A stretch of DNA of 64,000 nt from Cokeromyces recurvatus (lineage: Eukaryota; Mucoromycota; Mucoromycetes; Mucorales; Mucoraceae), in contig NW_026251389.1 of the NCBI RefSeq assembly GCF_025118155.1, positions 434,001-498,000 of the forward strand. The letters are read 5' to 3'. Below the pieces are notes generated by a model. That model was given only the letters and a program-made list of their open reading frames with translations, was not told the DNA's origin and made no database searches. How positions within the stretch are numbered: position 1 is the stretch's first letter; the number at the start of each line of letters is the position of its first letter. This document shows, piece by piece, positions 16,970-26,513 of this stretch. Both the position numbers and the translations under genes were made by a program.

Positions 16970-18515
16970 CTATTTCCTAACAGATTTATCACGTTGATGA
17001 TAAAAATAAGGCTCTATTTCACCTTGTAGTTCTTTAATTCTTTCCCCTTGAGCTTCTAATTCTTTATGAAGACGATCTCTTTCATTTAATAACTAGAAGA
17101 AGAAAAAAAGAGTGAATTGATTGATAAAAGTAGTTTTATGAGTTATCATTTACCTGCTTTTCCCATAATCTAAAACGTTGTTCTTCAGCCTTTACTTGTT
17201 CTGTAAATCTCATGCGTAACATTTCTTCTTCTTCTTTAAATTTTGCATTTTCATTTACTTGAGTACGAGCTTCACCAAATTTACGAGTTTCCATTTGAGC
17301 TTGACGATAATTTTCATAATGATTATCTTCAGTAGTTGTAATTAAATCCAACATATGAGTTCTAATCAATAAACTTCTTAATTTCTTGAAATCACAATGA
17401 GAATCATTTTCTACTTCAGCAATACCCCAAGAGTATTCTCTTCCTTTTACTTTCCTACCATCCTCTGTAATGACATCTTGAGTAGAGCCGATAACAGCAA
17501 AAGGTAAAGATGCCATCATTATCTTGTTTCTTTTAGTTGTTTCTTCATCATCACTTTCAAGAGGACAAGTATAGACTTGAATATTTTGAGCAGCAATTAC
17601 TTCACGTATCTAAGGAAAATGAAATGTGTATGAATATTATGGTAAAAGATACGAATTATCTTCCCCTCATACTACCCCTCTTTTTTTTTAATACATTGTA
17701 TTTTCATTATTAGTATTACATTTTGTTTAAACTTTTCTAAATTGATAGGTGTAAGTGTATCAGCTTTAGCAATGACAGGAATCAAATTGACTCGAGAACC
17801 TAAACGTTTCATGACTTCAATATCCAAAGGAGTTAGACTAACAAAAAATAATAAATAAATAATTCAGGAGTCTAGTGGATCATTATTTTACGTGTGTCCA
17901 GTTGGTTTAATAAAATATAAGCAAGCATGAACACGCATATCAACGACACCCTTTCTACAAGGTTGTTGCTCCTGACGCATATATTTTTCATGTTGGTCGT
18001 CAATGAAATCCACAATAGGAATCCAACTATGCTTATTATTAACATAATCACCAAAGCCCGGTGTATCAATAATAGTTAATTTAACTTTAAACATTTTTTC
18101 TTCCAGCTCTAAATAATAAATTCAAAAAAAAAAAAAAAAAAAAAAAGTTATTCATTGACAACATTTTATAGATACTTGCTTTTTTTTTATTATACCTGCT
18201 TTTGTTATTTGAATTTGAACAGTCTTTGAAGGAGGCTTCATATGTCTCTTGGCTAAATTTTTATGTTCCTTGATGGTTGTGGTAAATAATGTATTGACAA
18301 ATGTTGTCTTACCAACACCCGATTCACCTATTAAAAGAATAATGAGGTCAAAGAAAAAAAAAAAAAAAAAAAGACAGCCAGTTACCACAAACCATGATTG
18401 TAAAATTAGCACCATTTTTAGCAACAATTTTATGTCTTTGATTTGGTAAATTTGCAATACCAGTTTTAGGTAAAGAAGAATTACTTATTATAAGATCATT
18501 CATGATATCTGTCAT
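16970..18515 (-). CDS. Septin GTPase
   Basis: Six exons. The N-terminus reads MTDIMNDLIISNSSLPKTGI, then ANFTIMVCG; exon 2 carries the P-loop GESGVGKTTFVNTLF; exon 3 carries the G3 motif IIDTPGFGD plus VDFIDDQHEKYM; exon 4 carries G4 LIPVIAKADTLTP; exon 5 carries the septin unique element (GREYSWGIAEVEN, HCDFKKLRSLLIRTHM). The last exon ends in a short coiled coil (LLNERDRLHKELEAQGERIK) and a stop at 16970-16972. Family knowledge: septins polymerise into membrane-associated filaments at septa, hyphal tips and branch sites. All GTP-binding motifs are intact. Which subgroup it belongs to I cannot assign by eye. It converges on ALG2 with a 14-bp gap, so their 3' UTRs must overlap. Confidence 0.92.
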
Positions 18516-18637
18516 AATTTTATTTTCGAAAGAAAGAAGAAGAAGGAAAAGAAGAAGAGGAAGAAGAAAAAAAAAGTAATCTATAAATAAATAAATAATA
18601 ATAATAAAAAAGGAGATAAGCTGCATATGATTTTTAG

Positions 18638-18890
18638 TTAAAAAGTAAATTGTTGATTGATAACAGCATGATAATTTTCAGAATTACGCATTAAAATATC
18701 CAAAACAGAACCAAGAAGACGTGTAAATGCTTTCTTTCCAAGTGTAGCGCATTTAAGTTTACCATTAGCAATTACAGTTGCAGCTCTAGGTGCATCATTT
18801 AATAAGGCTAATTCTATATACATACAAAAGAAGAAGAAAATATTTATATACAGATTAATTCAAAGCTGTGTGTGTGTGTGTGTGTGGGTG

Positions 18891-18922
<32 letters not shown>

Positions 18923-20227
18923 CACATATACACATATATACATATACATATACATATACATCTATACACATATACATCTATACACATATACATCTATACA
19001 CATATATATCTATACACATATACATCTATCCATATATACATTTATACATTTATACATGTACGCTTATTATTTTACCTCCAAAATAGGAACCTCTTTCAAG
19101 TTGATTTACTTGCTTTAGTACACCATTTATAGTTTTATATACATTGGCTTGACCTGATTCAATAATATAAAATTGATCTCCTATATCACCCTGTTTAATA
19201 ACTTCTTGTCCATCTTCAAAATAAATGGATTCAAGTGCATCTGCAATTTTATGTTTTTCATAAGATTCTAATGATTTTAACAAGATAACCTCTGATAAAA
19301 ACTTTTCATACATGCGTCTTTTACGTGATGTATTCTCCATTAAAATTGTACGAAACGTAACACGATCTAATGCCCAAAGAACACAATCTGAAGTTGTAAT
19401 GATAGTAGCAGCACGTGGTGCATTATACATTAAAGCTAATTCACCAAAACTTCCATTTGTTTCATAATTGGTTACTTTCATACCGTTAATAAAACAGTCC
19501 AAGGTACCTGACTCAACTATATAAAAGTAGTCTCCTACTCCCCCCTGTTCGATTATAGTTGTTCCTTTTACAATATGCTTTTCTGTCATAGCATTGATAA
19601 TATCCAAATATTGATCTTCATCCAAGTTACGAAATAAAAAATTATGTCCAATACTTGTTTTAATACGTATAGCTTGTTCAGCTGTTTTAGGAATAACTAC
19701 TTTAACAAATTCTTTATTCGTACTAGGTGCCATTGATTCTGCACTAACAGATGTACGTCGACCACGATTATAGTTAGTAGGTGGTAATGAAGGTAAAAGT
19801 TCAGTTGAAAATTTATCAAGTTCTTCTTCGTCGTCGTCATCATCATTATCTTCCCCTACCTTTTCTTCTTCACTTAAACTAGTTAAATGAGTATCAGTCC
19901 ATAAGATATCTCCAAATTTATCTTGTTCTATAAAGCCAGCATCTTCATATAAAGGATGTACTTCACTAGCTTTTCAATATATAAGGGGGAAAAAAAATGA
20001 ATAACAATTAAAAATTATAAAGAAAATTTACTACTATTACAAGTTTGGATATTATTTTTTCTACGTGCTGCTCGTTGTTCCTCCAATTTACGAAAGAAAA
20101 AGTTGGAACAAAACTGAAGTACATCCTTTGGCTGTTCTTTACAATATTCATGATGCAATTCAGTTAAAAGTTGTGTATATTCATCAGTTTGTGGTATGAA
20201 TTCGAAAGAATGATCATCATTTAACAT
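18638..20227 (-). CDS. pkaR: cAMP-dependent protein kinase regulatory subunit
   Basis: Three exons. Exon 1 (from ATG 20227) encodes the dimerisation/docking helix ([20 protein letters not shown]). Exon 2 encodes an acidic linker, the pseudosubstrate/autophosphorylation site [11 protein letters not shown], cyclic-nucleotide box A ([16 protein letters not shown]) and most of box B ([20 protein letters not shown]). Exon 3 completes box B ([19 protein letters not shown]). Both phosphate-binding cassettes keep the Glu and Arg that contact cAMP. Role: holds PKA catalytic subunits inactive until cAMP binds; in fungi this governs growth, morphology and virulence. RRTS with a Ser at P0 suggests a substrate-type (type II-like) inhibitor site. 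The second intron is full of TA/CA repeats, and the 5' leader has a GAAA repeat. A mobile element begins about 280 bp upstream of the start. Confidence 0.93.
18868..19060. repeat. TG then TA/CATA microsatellite in the pkaR intron
   Basis: About 190 bp: a TG run, then TA repeats, then ACATATACATCTATAC-type units. It lies inside the second intron of the PKA regulatory gene. Overlapping poly-Tyr/Ile ORFs on the plus strand are artefacts of it. Confidence 0.9.
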
Positions 20228-20255
20228 TGCTAATAATGAAGAGAGAAAGGGAAGG

Positions 20256-20282
20256 AAGAAAGAAAGAAAGAAAGAAAGAAAG
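20256..20282. repeat. GAAA tetranucleotide repeat in the pkaR 5' leader
   Basis: About six tandem GAAA units on the plus strand (TTTC in the gene's sense), within 60 bp upstream of the PKA regulatory start codon. Confidence 0.85.
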
Positions 20283-20469
20283 GTGAGTTCTATTTCTTCT
20301 TCCGTGCAACAACTGTAATACACCTTTTTTTTTTTTTTTTTTTTGATCCAATTAAAATTTTAAATTAATATGACACAAAAGTGGTGTAAATCAACAATTT
20401 CTTATTTTAGTACATCATCAGTTAAAATTTATGATCATCATCAGGCGAATAAGCCTTTTTTTTTAATAG

Positions 20470-20502
<33 letters not shown>

Positions 20503-20503
20503 G

Positions 20504-20640
20504 TACACACGGTGCCAAATTGCGCCCTTAAAAAAATTTATTATGCATTTACAAATCTCAAACTGCGTGATTTTAATCGGACGAATTGCGTATTTTTGCT
20601 TTTCAAATTGTGCTCGTCTGGCTGGATCAAATACAACAGT
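20504..20640. repeat. Left terminal inverted repeat
   Basis: Starts TACACACGGTGCCAAATTG and runs to about the CTGGCTGGATC block. It pairs, inverted and with roughly 30 percent or more mismatches by eye, with 23765-23878. A 28-base T-run lies immediately outside. Confidence 0.75.
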
Positions 20641-20869
20641 GAAGAAGCGGTACATACTCTCTGAGCCTCGCTTTATTTCCAGTTTATAGTATTTCTACTT
20701 CAAATTCAGAAGATGTTCGTATTTTTTTGGACAAAAATTTAAAATTAATTTTCAGATAGTTTGTTTACAGATGCAAAAAAATGGAACAAAGGAGAAATTA
20801 AATGGAGACAGAACGTTAGATGAAATTCAGAAAAAAAAAAAAATAAAAAAATAGTAATAAAACAGTTTA

Positions 20870-22349
20870 CCTTTTGATTCCAATTTTTTTTAAACCTGAA
20901 GATAGCGTAAAAGCACTTTTGGATATGATTAAATGTTTTTTCGTCTTCTTCTTTCTTAACTGCAGCTTTTTTAAAAATTCCTTTCAAGTTTTGGGAATCG
21001 ATTTTTATAAAACGCCACCTCAACCCAGGCTGGGGGAAAATAAACTGAATAGTCTTGTCGTTTTGGCTTTTTCCTTCTTTTCGGACGCTTGAGCAATATT
21101 ATATGCTTCATATTCGCCTAGTATATACCTAAATATCGGAAGAATTTTGAAAGGCGATTCATTAAGAGTAGCTTTAGTGACAGGAACCGCTGGTATTCTA
21201 GTTTTCACTTCTAGGATTAGAGGATTCAGGTAATTTTGGAGACTGGAAGCCGCCTCAGGCTTAAACAAGCTCGGTGTATTCACTGGTATGCTCGACGTTT
21301 CAGCTTGTAAGAATACTTCATCATACACGTAGTTATACACCAATTTTTTAATATTGGCAACTTTTAAATCCTAATAGTTCCGATGAATAAAGATATTTCA
21401 GATATAGAGTATATATATGTATATATAAAAAAGGCTTATTATTGCTATTGCTTACCGAATATTCTTTGATGACGAAGAATACAAAATAATTGCATATAAT
21501 GTTTTCAAAGTTTTCAATGTAATAATTGTTCCAATTAACTGCAACTGTTTCACATGCAGTAGCCAGTGATTGTCCGTAATTTTTTAGCTTGTTTTCATCA
21601 ACAAACAACTGCACATTGGGTATATTTGCTAAATCTGAAAAAGCGTCTGCAAGCCAAGATACATGATTGTATTTTGCCAGTATGTCATGGACTTTTTCTG
21701 GGCTGCTTCGAACGGCCATTGTAACTCTGTACCAAAAGTTTTGGTCGAAAATATCACTTGTGACATTTTTAGGGTATTTTAAAATGAAATAGTTGACGAA
21801 CAACTGCGACTTGAAAAGTGTCTCCCTAACCAAGGACAATATATATTTTTTTTTTTTAATCTTGAGTAAAGCATTTTCTTTGTCCGTATCATCTTGACAG
21901 AATTCATTAAATGGTATAGAGAGAGTATATCGGGTATGGTAATTTCCTAGTTTCATTTGCATAACTTTTTTCAAGGTATAATTGTAGTCTCTGCATTTCT
22001 TGCTTCTTGCAGGTCTGTGGCCAATTTCATTACAGGAAGCACATTTTAATACTTCAGTTGAAGTGGGAGGAGGCGTTGTAGTCAATGTTTTTCGATGCCT
22101 TTTAGACTCAGCTTTATCTTTCTTTATATCCGCATCATCTTTTCTTTTAATACCTTCATTAAATTTATTTTTCAAGTTAATAAGAGTACACCATATACTA
22201 TCAATCATAAAGACTTGTTTATCTTTCCTGGGCAACTTTGGGGTTTTGCTGCTCTCTGCAATGTTGCTACCTTGAATGCTTTCTAGTTTTGCAAGCTTTT
22301 TTGCTGCAATGAGTATTTCGGCTTCAGGATATATGGGTGTACGTGTCAT
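20870..22349 (-). pseudogene. Broken mobile-element ORF, possibly a Fanzor (eukaryotic TnpB-like) N-terminal half
   Basis: Starts at ATG 22349 (MTRTPIYPEAEILIAAKKL). It has a zinc-knuckle-like CASCNEIGHRPARSKKCRDY, then a helical region (YYIENFENIICNYFVFFVIKEY). A short intron near 21373-21457 joins DLKVANIKKLVYNYVYDEVF in phase. Further on come ILPIFRYILGEYEAYNI and LFSLFS, where the frame is lost: a stop near 21020 follows, while the next frame continues GLRWRFIKIDSQNLKGIF and ends near FRFKKNWNQK. The WRFIKID block and the general layout remind me of Fanzor1 proteins of early-diverging fungi, but no RuvC catalytic motif is present; the left inverted repeat follows directly. So it is truncated as well as frameshifted. 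The family call is from memory of protein style only. Confidence 0.5.
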
Positions 22350-23390
22350 TAATAAAAGAAAGATAAAAAAAAATAAAAGACAAACAGAAAAAGAGAGAGG
22401 AAGAAATAGTATAGCAAAAATTCAGTACATAATTATCGATCTGGCATCCAATACAATAGGATTAAGATATAATATATCGAAGATCACATCACAAAATTAT
22501 CACTAAAGATGTCTTGCTTATTAGTTATATAATCCAAGCGCAGACTATCTACTTATTTGTGTTCCTCTTAGACTGACAGATATGAACATGTCAGTTTAAA
22601 GAGACAAAGAGATCTCGTGTCCTTTTTTTTTTGCTCCCAAGGTTTGATATAGGTATAATCAAAAAATAAGTTTTGAGTCCCACTCTTACATTGTGTAGTG
22701 CTATAATGGTACGAATGCTCGAGAAGCTGACTGTTTTTTTAAGAATCCACCCCTAAATCGAAAAAAAAAATCCTTAAATTTGCTCAGCGAAGTCGTAAAT
22801 TGGTTTCCCATTGTACAATTAAATCAACACCAAAAGATGGACTTTTCTTATAATGCGCTAGCTAAACCTTCTTAAGGTTATTCGCAAGTAGAATCCATGT
22901 AAGAGGTAAAAAAAAAAAAGAAAAAAAAAAATAGCCTACGATTGCATTTTAGTTCGTCTAACATTTTGTCTCAATTTAATTTCTCGAGTTCCTTTGTCTC
23001 ATTTCATCCAAAAAAGGTAAACTAAATATCTGGAAACTAATTTTGATTTGTCCAGAAAAAGAACTAACTTCTTCCTAATCTAAAGTGTAATCCCTATTTC
23101 CTCAAATCTTTCAAACTAAGCTAATTCATTTTTTTTTTCTGATAAATTTAAGATTTGATAAAGATAAATGATAAAAGAGAATATTTTTACAGACCGAATA
23201 TAGACAGTAAAATTATTCAAGTCCCCAAAGCTCTTTATTATAGATGGAAGAAGCAGTCAAAAGTAAAAAAAAAAAAAAAAAAAAAAATTTTTAAAGTAGA
23301 GAACATGTCATACACGCTATAAATAATTTTCAAATCTCCCTAATTCATTATTCAGATATATTTTAGCACATGCAAAAAAATATATTACTT

Positions 23391-23600
23391 TACAAGGGCA
23401 GTTTCGTTATTGTCTATTCTAGACTGACGGTATTCTTTATGTCTATATGCATTCAACATTCTTTGTAATGTATTATCTCTAAAGTATTGTTCAGAGTCAG
23501 TAACAAGTACGCGTAATGATGATCGTGTGCGAAACACTGCTAAATAGAGTGTCCGTTGATATGAGCAATAGGCTGGCTTTTGAACAATACTCCTTATAGT
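23391..23600 (-). pseudogene. Short coding-like fragment inside the mobile element
   Basis: One frame reads YCSYQRTLYLAVFRTRSSL, then VLVTDSEQYFRDNTLQRMLN and AYRHKEYRQSRIDNNETALVK before a stop. The composition looks protein-like and unlike the AT-rich surroundings, but no start or upstream exon was found and I do not recognise the family. It lies inside the inverted repeats, so it is probably a remnant of a second element gene or of a nested insertion. Confidence 0.4.
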
Positions 23601-23764
23601 CAGTCATATCTGAAGCTTTTGTCGTATTATGAGCCTTTAGATTAACAAATTCTCCCCAATGTAAAAGCATGTTATAATACTACCTTAAATTTTTACCTCA
23701 TGTTGTTCTTTTTTTTTTTTTTTGGCTAGGAAAGAAATGTGCTTTTATTAAGCAACTAGGTATA

Positions 23765-23878
23765 CACGATCCTGATACAACACAACCAGATGAGTGCGAT
23801 TTGAAAACCAAAATCGCACAATTGAAGATTTATACATGCTCAGCGATTTTTTTAGGGTCCAATTTGGCACTGTATATA
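23765..23878. repeat. Right terminal inverted repeat
   Basis: Inverted partner of 20504-20640. The clearest shared stretch is CAATTTGGCAC near its outer end, with ATTTGAAAA and CAACCAGATGAG near the inner end. Confidence 0.75.
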
Positions 23879-25163
23879 AATTCTCCTCCTATAAACACAC
23901 CATAATGAACCATTTATTAAAAATTGACAACATTTCAAAAAAAACAGAAATATTTATTTTTTTTTTTAAAAAAAAGTTTATTTATTTAATTAAGATAAGG
24001 ATATCAGAAATCATTATAATAAACACTATAGATTAAAAAAAAAATAAAAGGTTAATATTCTATTACGAGAAAAAAAATGATATAAATTTTTTTTCTTTCT
24101 CTATTCAATTTTCAGATTAAAAGTTTCTTTCACCGAGAATCTCAAACTGAGCTGGGTTTAGTAGCAATATGTTTTGTTCATCATTCAAAATTGAATAGTA
24201 AAAGAAGAAAGATTTAATAAAAAGTACTTACATTATTCAAATATCCCTTGGAGTCGTATTTTACAAAAGTATAGAAGAAAAACAGAATTAGTATCCTTGT
24301 CTTTGGCGTAAATTTATATTTTTTGACACCACAAAAATTTTTTACTGCTTTTTTTTTAAGTCCTATGACTGCTTTTACTTTTATTGTTTGACACAACAAC
24401 AACCGATTAAAATAGTGGTGGCTTTGACAATTCAGATAATAATAAGGTTATTGGGTTGTCAACAACAATAATAAATAAATAGGATAGCATTATCTTTTTA
24501 GCATATTTTATGTATTGGAAAAAAAAAACTTTTATTTTATTTTATTTTTATTTTTATTTTTTTTTTTAAAAAATCACCATTGCTTTATATAAATTAACTC
24601 ATAATGTTACATTATTAAAAAATAATAATTCTTTTTCCTCTAAATTCTTTACTAGTATAAAGAATGTTTAGTACTATTCTCTTATTACACTGTGTATTGT
24701 AATAGTCGAATGTATTTTGAATCTATATAGTTTTTACATGACTGTACCTGAATAGGTCATTATTTTGGAAATAGATGTGCATGTAATTAATAACTTGAAA
24801 AAATTATTGCAATTATCAATTGCTTTGATTTTTTGTAGTTTTCCCTCTCCCTCTCTCTCTTTTTTTTTTTTTAAATAAATAAACGTAGATAAATTTCTGT
24901 AAAACTACCTATTATTGAAGAAAATAAATTCTATAATACTCGATTGTAAAAAAAAAACAATCCTTCTATTGTTGAAGTAAAAAAATAGAACCTGAAAATT
25001 AATCAATGGGTGAACTTTTTTTTTTCTTTCCTTCCTACATGATAATGCTCATTAATACAAAAAGAAAAGAGTCCAGTGAGAAACTAATATGATGCCTATA
25101 CATATGTTTATTCCTTAAAAATAGATATATGTATATATAGAAAAAAAGCTACAAGTACATCAT
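23879..25163. other. Intergenic region, no gene seen
   Basis: About 1.3 kb of AT-rich sequence between the mobile element and the S26 gene, with many A/T runs. There is one T-run/A-run junction at about 23958-23976. The small ORFs are low complexity. The part next to 25164 is probably S26 3' UTR. Confidence 0.55.
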
Positions 25164-25970
25164 TTAAGCCTTGTTAGCAGACTTTTGGAATCTGAATCTG
25201 GGAGGGGGAAGACGGTTGCGACGATCGACAGCAGAACGAACACGAACAACTCTGGCGTGAATGGCGCAAGAGACACAGTAGTGAAGCTTAACGTACAACT
25301 TGGGAATGGTGTATTCCTCGTAGACTGAGGCTTCTTGAAGATCGCGGACAGCAGCAGCTTCAACCATGTTACGAATAGTGAAACGCTTGATAGCCTTATC
25401 CTTGGGGCAACAACGGTAACAGTTGATGCAACGAACAAATTTGGTATGGCCACGACCGTGCTTGTTACGTCCGTTATTTCTTCTTTTACAGGTCTATTTA
25501 TTTATATATGTATATATATTTTTTTTGGGAGGAAAGGATATATACAAATGTATATATATTTTAGTCAAACAATAATAATAATGAAAAAGATTCAATCAAT
25601 ATGCTCATAAATAGGTGTTGTCCAAGAAATAAATGAAAAATAAACGATGACTTTTGGCGATCTTATATACAAAGATTCTTTCATTATATAAAGGTTGACA
25701 AAAAAAAATATTTTCTGTGTTCGAAATTGAAATGTCCATAATCTAATTTCTTCCTTTTGCATTGCAAGTTGTGAATCTCATTAACTTATGCTATCCTCTC
25801 TCATCCATAAAAAAAAATGATGTCTTGTAATAGTTGTAAATTTTCCATCCATCCATCCATCCATCATTATTGATCATTTATTTCCAAGACTTTTTCCTCC
25901 CTTTTTTATATGCATATCTGTATCTATATGTATATAGATAATAATTTAAATATAGTCATGAACTTACCAT
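25164..25970 (-). CDS. RPS26: 40S ribosomal protein S26 (eS26)
   Basis: Two exons. Exon 1 is just the start codon (25970-25968), followed by GTAAGT; exon 2 is 25493-25164. The 474-nt intron (25494-25967) carries a CATC repeat at 25846-25867. The 110-residue product begins [20 protein letters not shown], has the zinc-binding CINC...CVSC cysteines ([35 protein letters not shown]), and ends in a basic [18 protein letters not shown] tail. This is the right size and sequence for eS26, which sits at the mRNA exit of the small subunit. The exon is GC-richer than its surroundings, as expected for a highly expressed gene. An intron right after the ATG is common in fungal ribosomal protein genes. The ATG and donor were found by searching upstream for ATG next to GTAAGT. 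Confidence 0.95.
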
Positions 25971-26055
25971 ACTATATAATCGAGAGAGAGAATCCCCTAT
26001 TAGGGATTGACTTTAGGATATTAAGCACTTCGAGCTGAGATTAAAATATTTATCT

Positions 26056-26093
<38 letters not shown>

Positions 26094-26472
26094 CCATTAT
26101 TAGTGTTATAAAGGAATCACAAATGAATTATGTTATCATTTAATGTAATTCTGAGTGTAGTGCTTAATATAATAACTTAAAAACAAAAACAAATATTATT
26201 ACTTTTTTTTGTTGATATTTTTTATATCCTGGATAAAAGGAATGAAGATAACTTCTTATTGACTACCATCATAGTGTTTCACTTGTCTAAGCTTGGTTTT
26301 TCAAAACCAGAGAGAGGAAAGCCTTATTATGACAAAGAACAAGGTCAATTGAATTACTTGGGGAAAAAAAAAATCTTATTGCATCGAATGCAAATTTCTT
26401 TTGTTTATTTTTAATTATTTATTTATGAAAAGAAAAGAACTCTAAAGGGAATAATGTAACTTGTTTTGGTTT

Positions 26473-26513
<41 letters not shown>
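25971..26513. other. Intergenic region, S26 promoter and ABC transporter 3' flank
   Basis: About 540 bp. It has T-runs at about 26058-26091 and 26475-26513. The second run, read on the minus strand, is 39 A residues directly after the ABC transporter stop codon. No ORF was accepted. Confidence 0.6.

Larger units (their letters stand above)
20504..23878 (-). mobile_element. Degenerate DNA transposon with about 110-bp terminal inverted repeats
   Basis: The left end (20504 to about 20640) and the right end (about 23765-23878) are inverted, diverged copies. Read inward from each end both show the core GTGCCAAATTG, then CCCT, an A7 run, a GCAT...TA...AAATCT block and TTTTCAAAT...CTC.TCTGG. Outermost bases are TACACACGGTGCC on the left and, complemented, TATATACAGTGCC on the right, so a TA target duplication is possible but unproven. 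The roughly 3.4 kb between them encodes one interrupted minus-strand ORF set (20870-22349) and a shorter fragment (23391-23600). Divergence of the repeats and a frameshift in the ORF say the copy is old and inactive. The element lies between pkaR and the S26 gene. Confidence 0.75.

Noticed and set aside
18868..19132. Three overlapping plus-strand ORFs rich in Tyr and Ile
   Set aside because: They translate a TA/CATA microsatellite inside a pkaR intron; all frames stay open because of the repeat.
20580..20655. VVFDPARR reading taken as a RuvC-like DPG motif of a Fanzor protein
   Set aside because: The motif lies at the inner edge of the left inverted repeat; the inverted partner at the other end does not encode it, so it is most likely coincidental.
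25160..25453. Second minus-strand frame overlapping RPS26
   Set aside because: Shadow frame of the GC-richer S26 exon; the other frame is an exact eS26.
25710..25740. TGTTCGAAATT as a tRNA T-loop
   Set aside because: No matching acceptor, D or anticodon stems around it, and it lies within the S26 intron.
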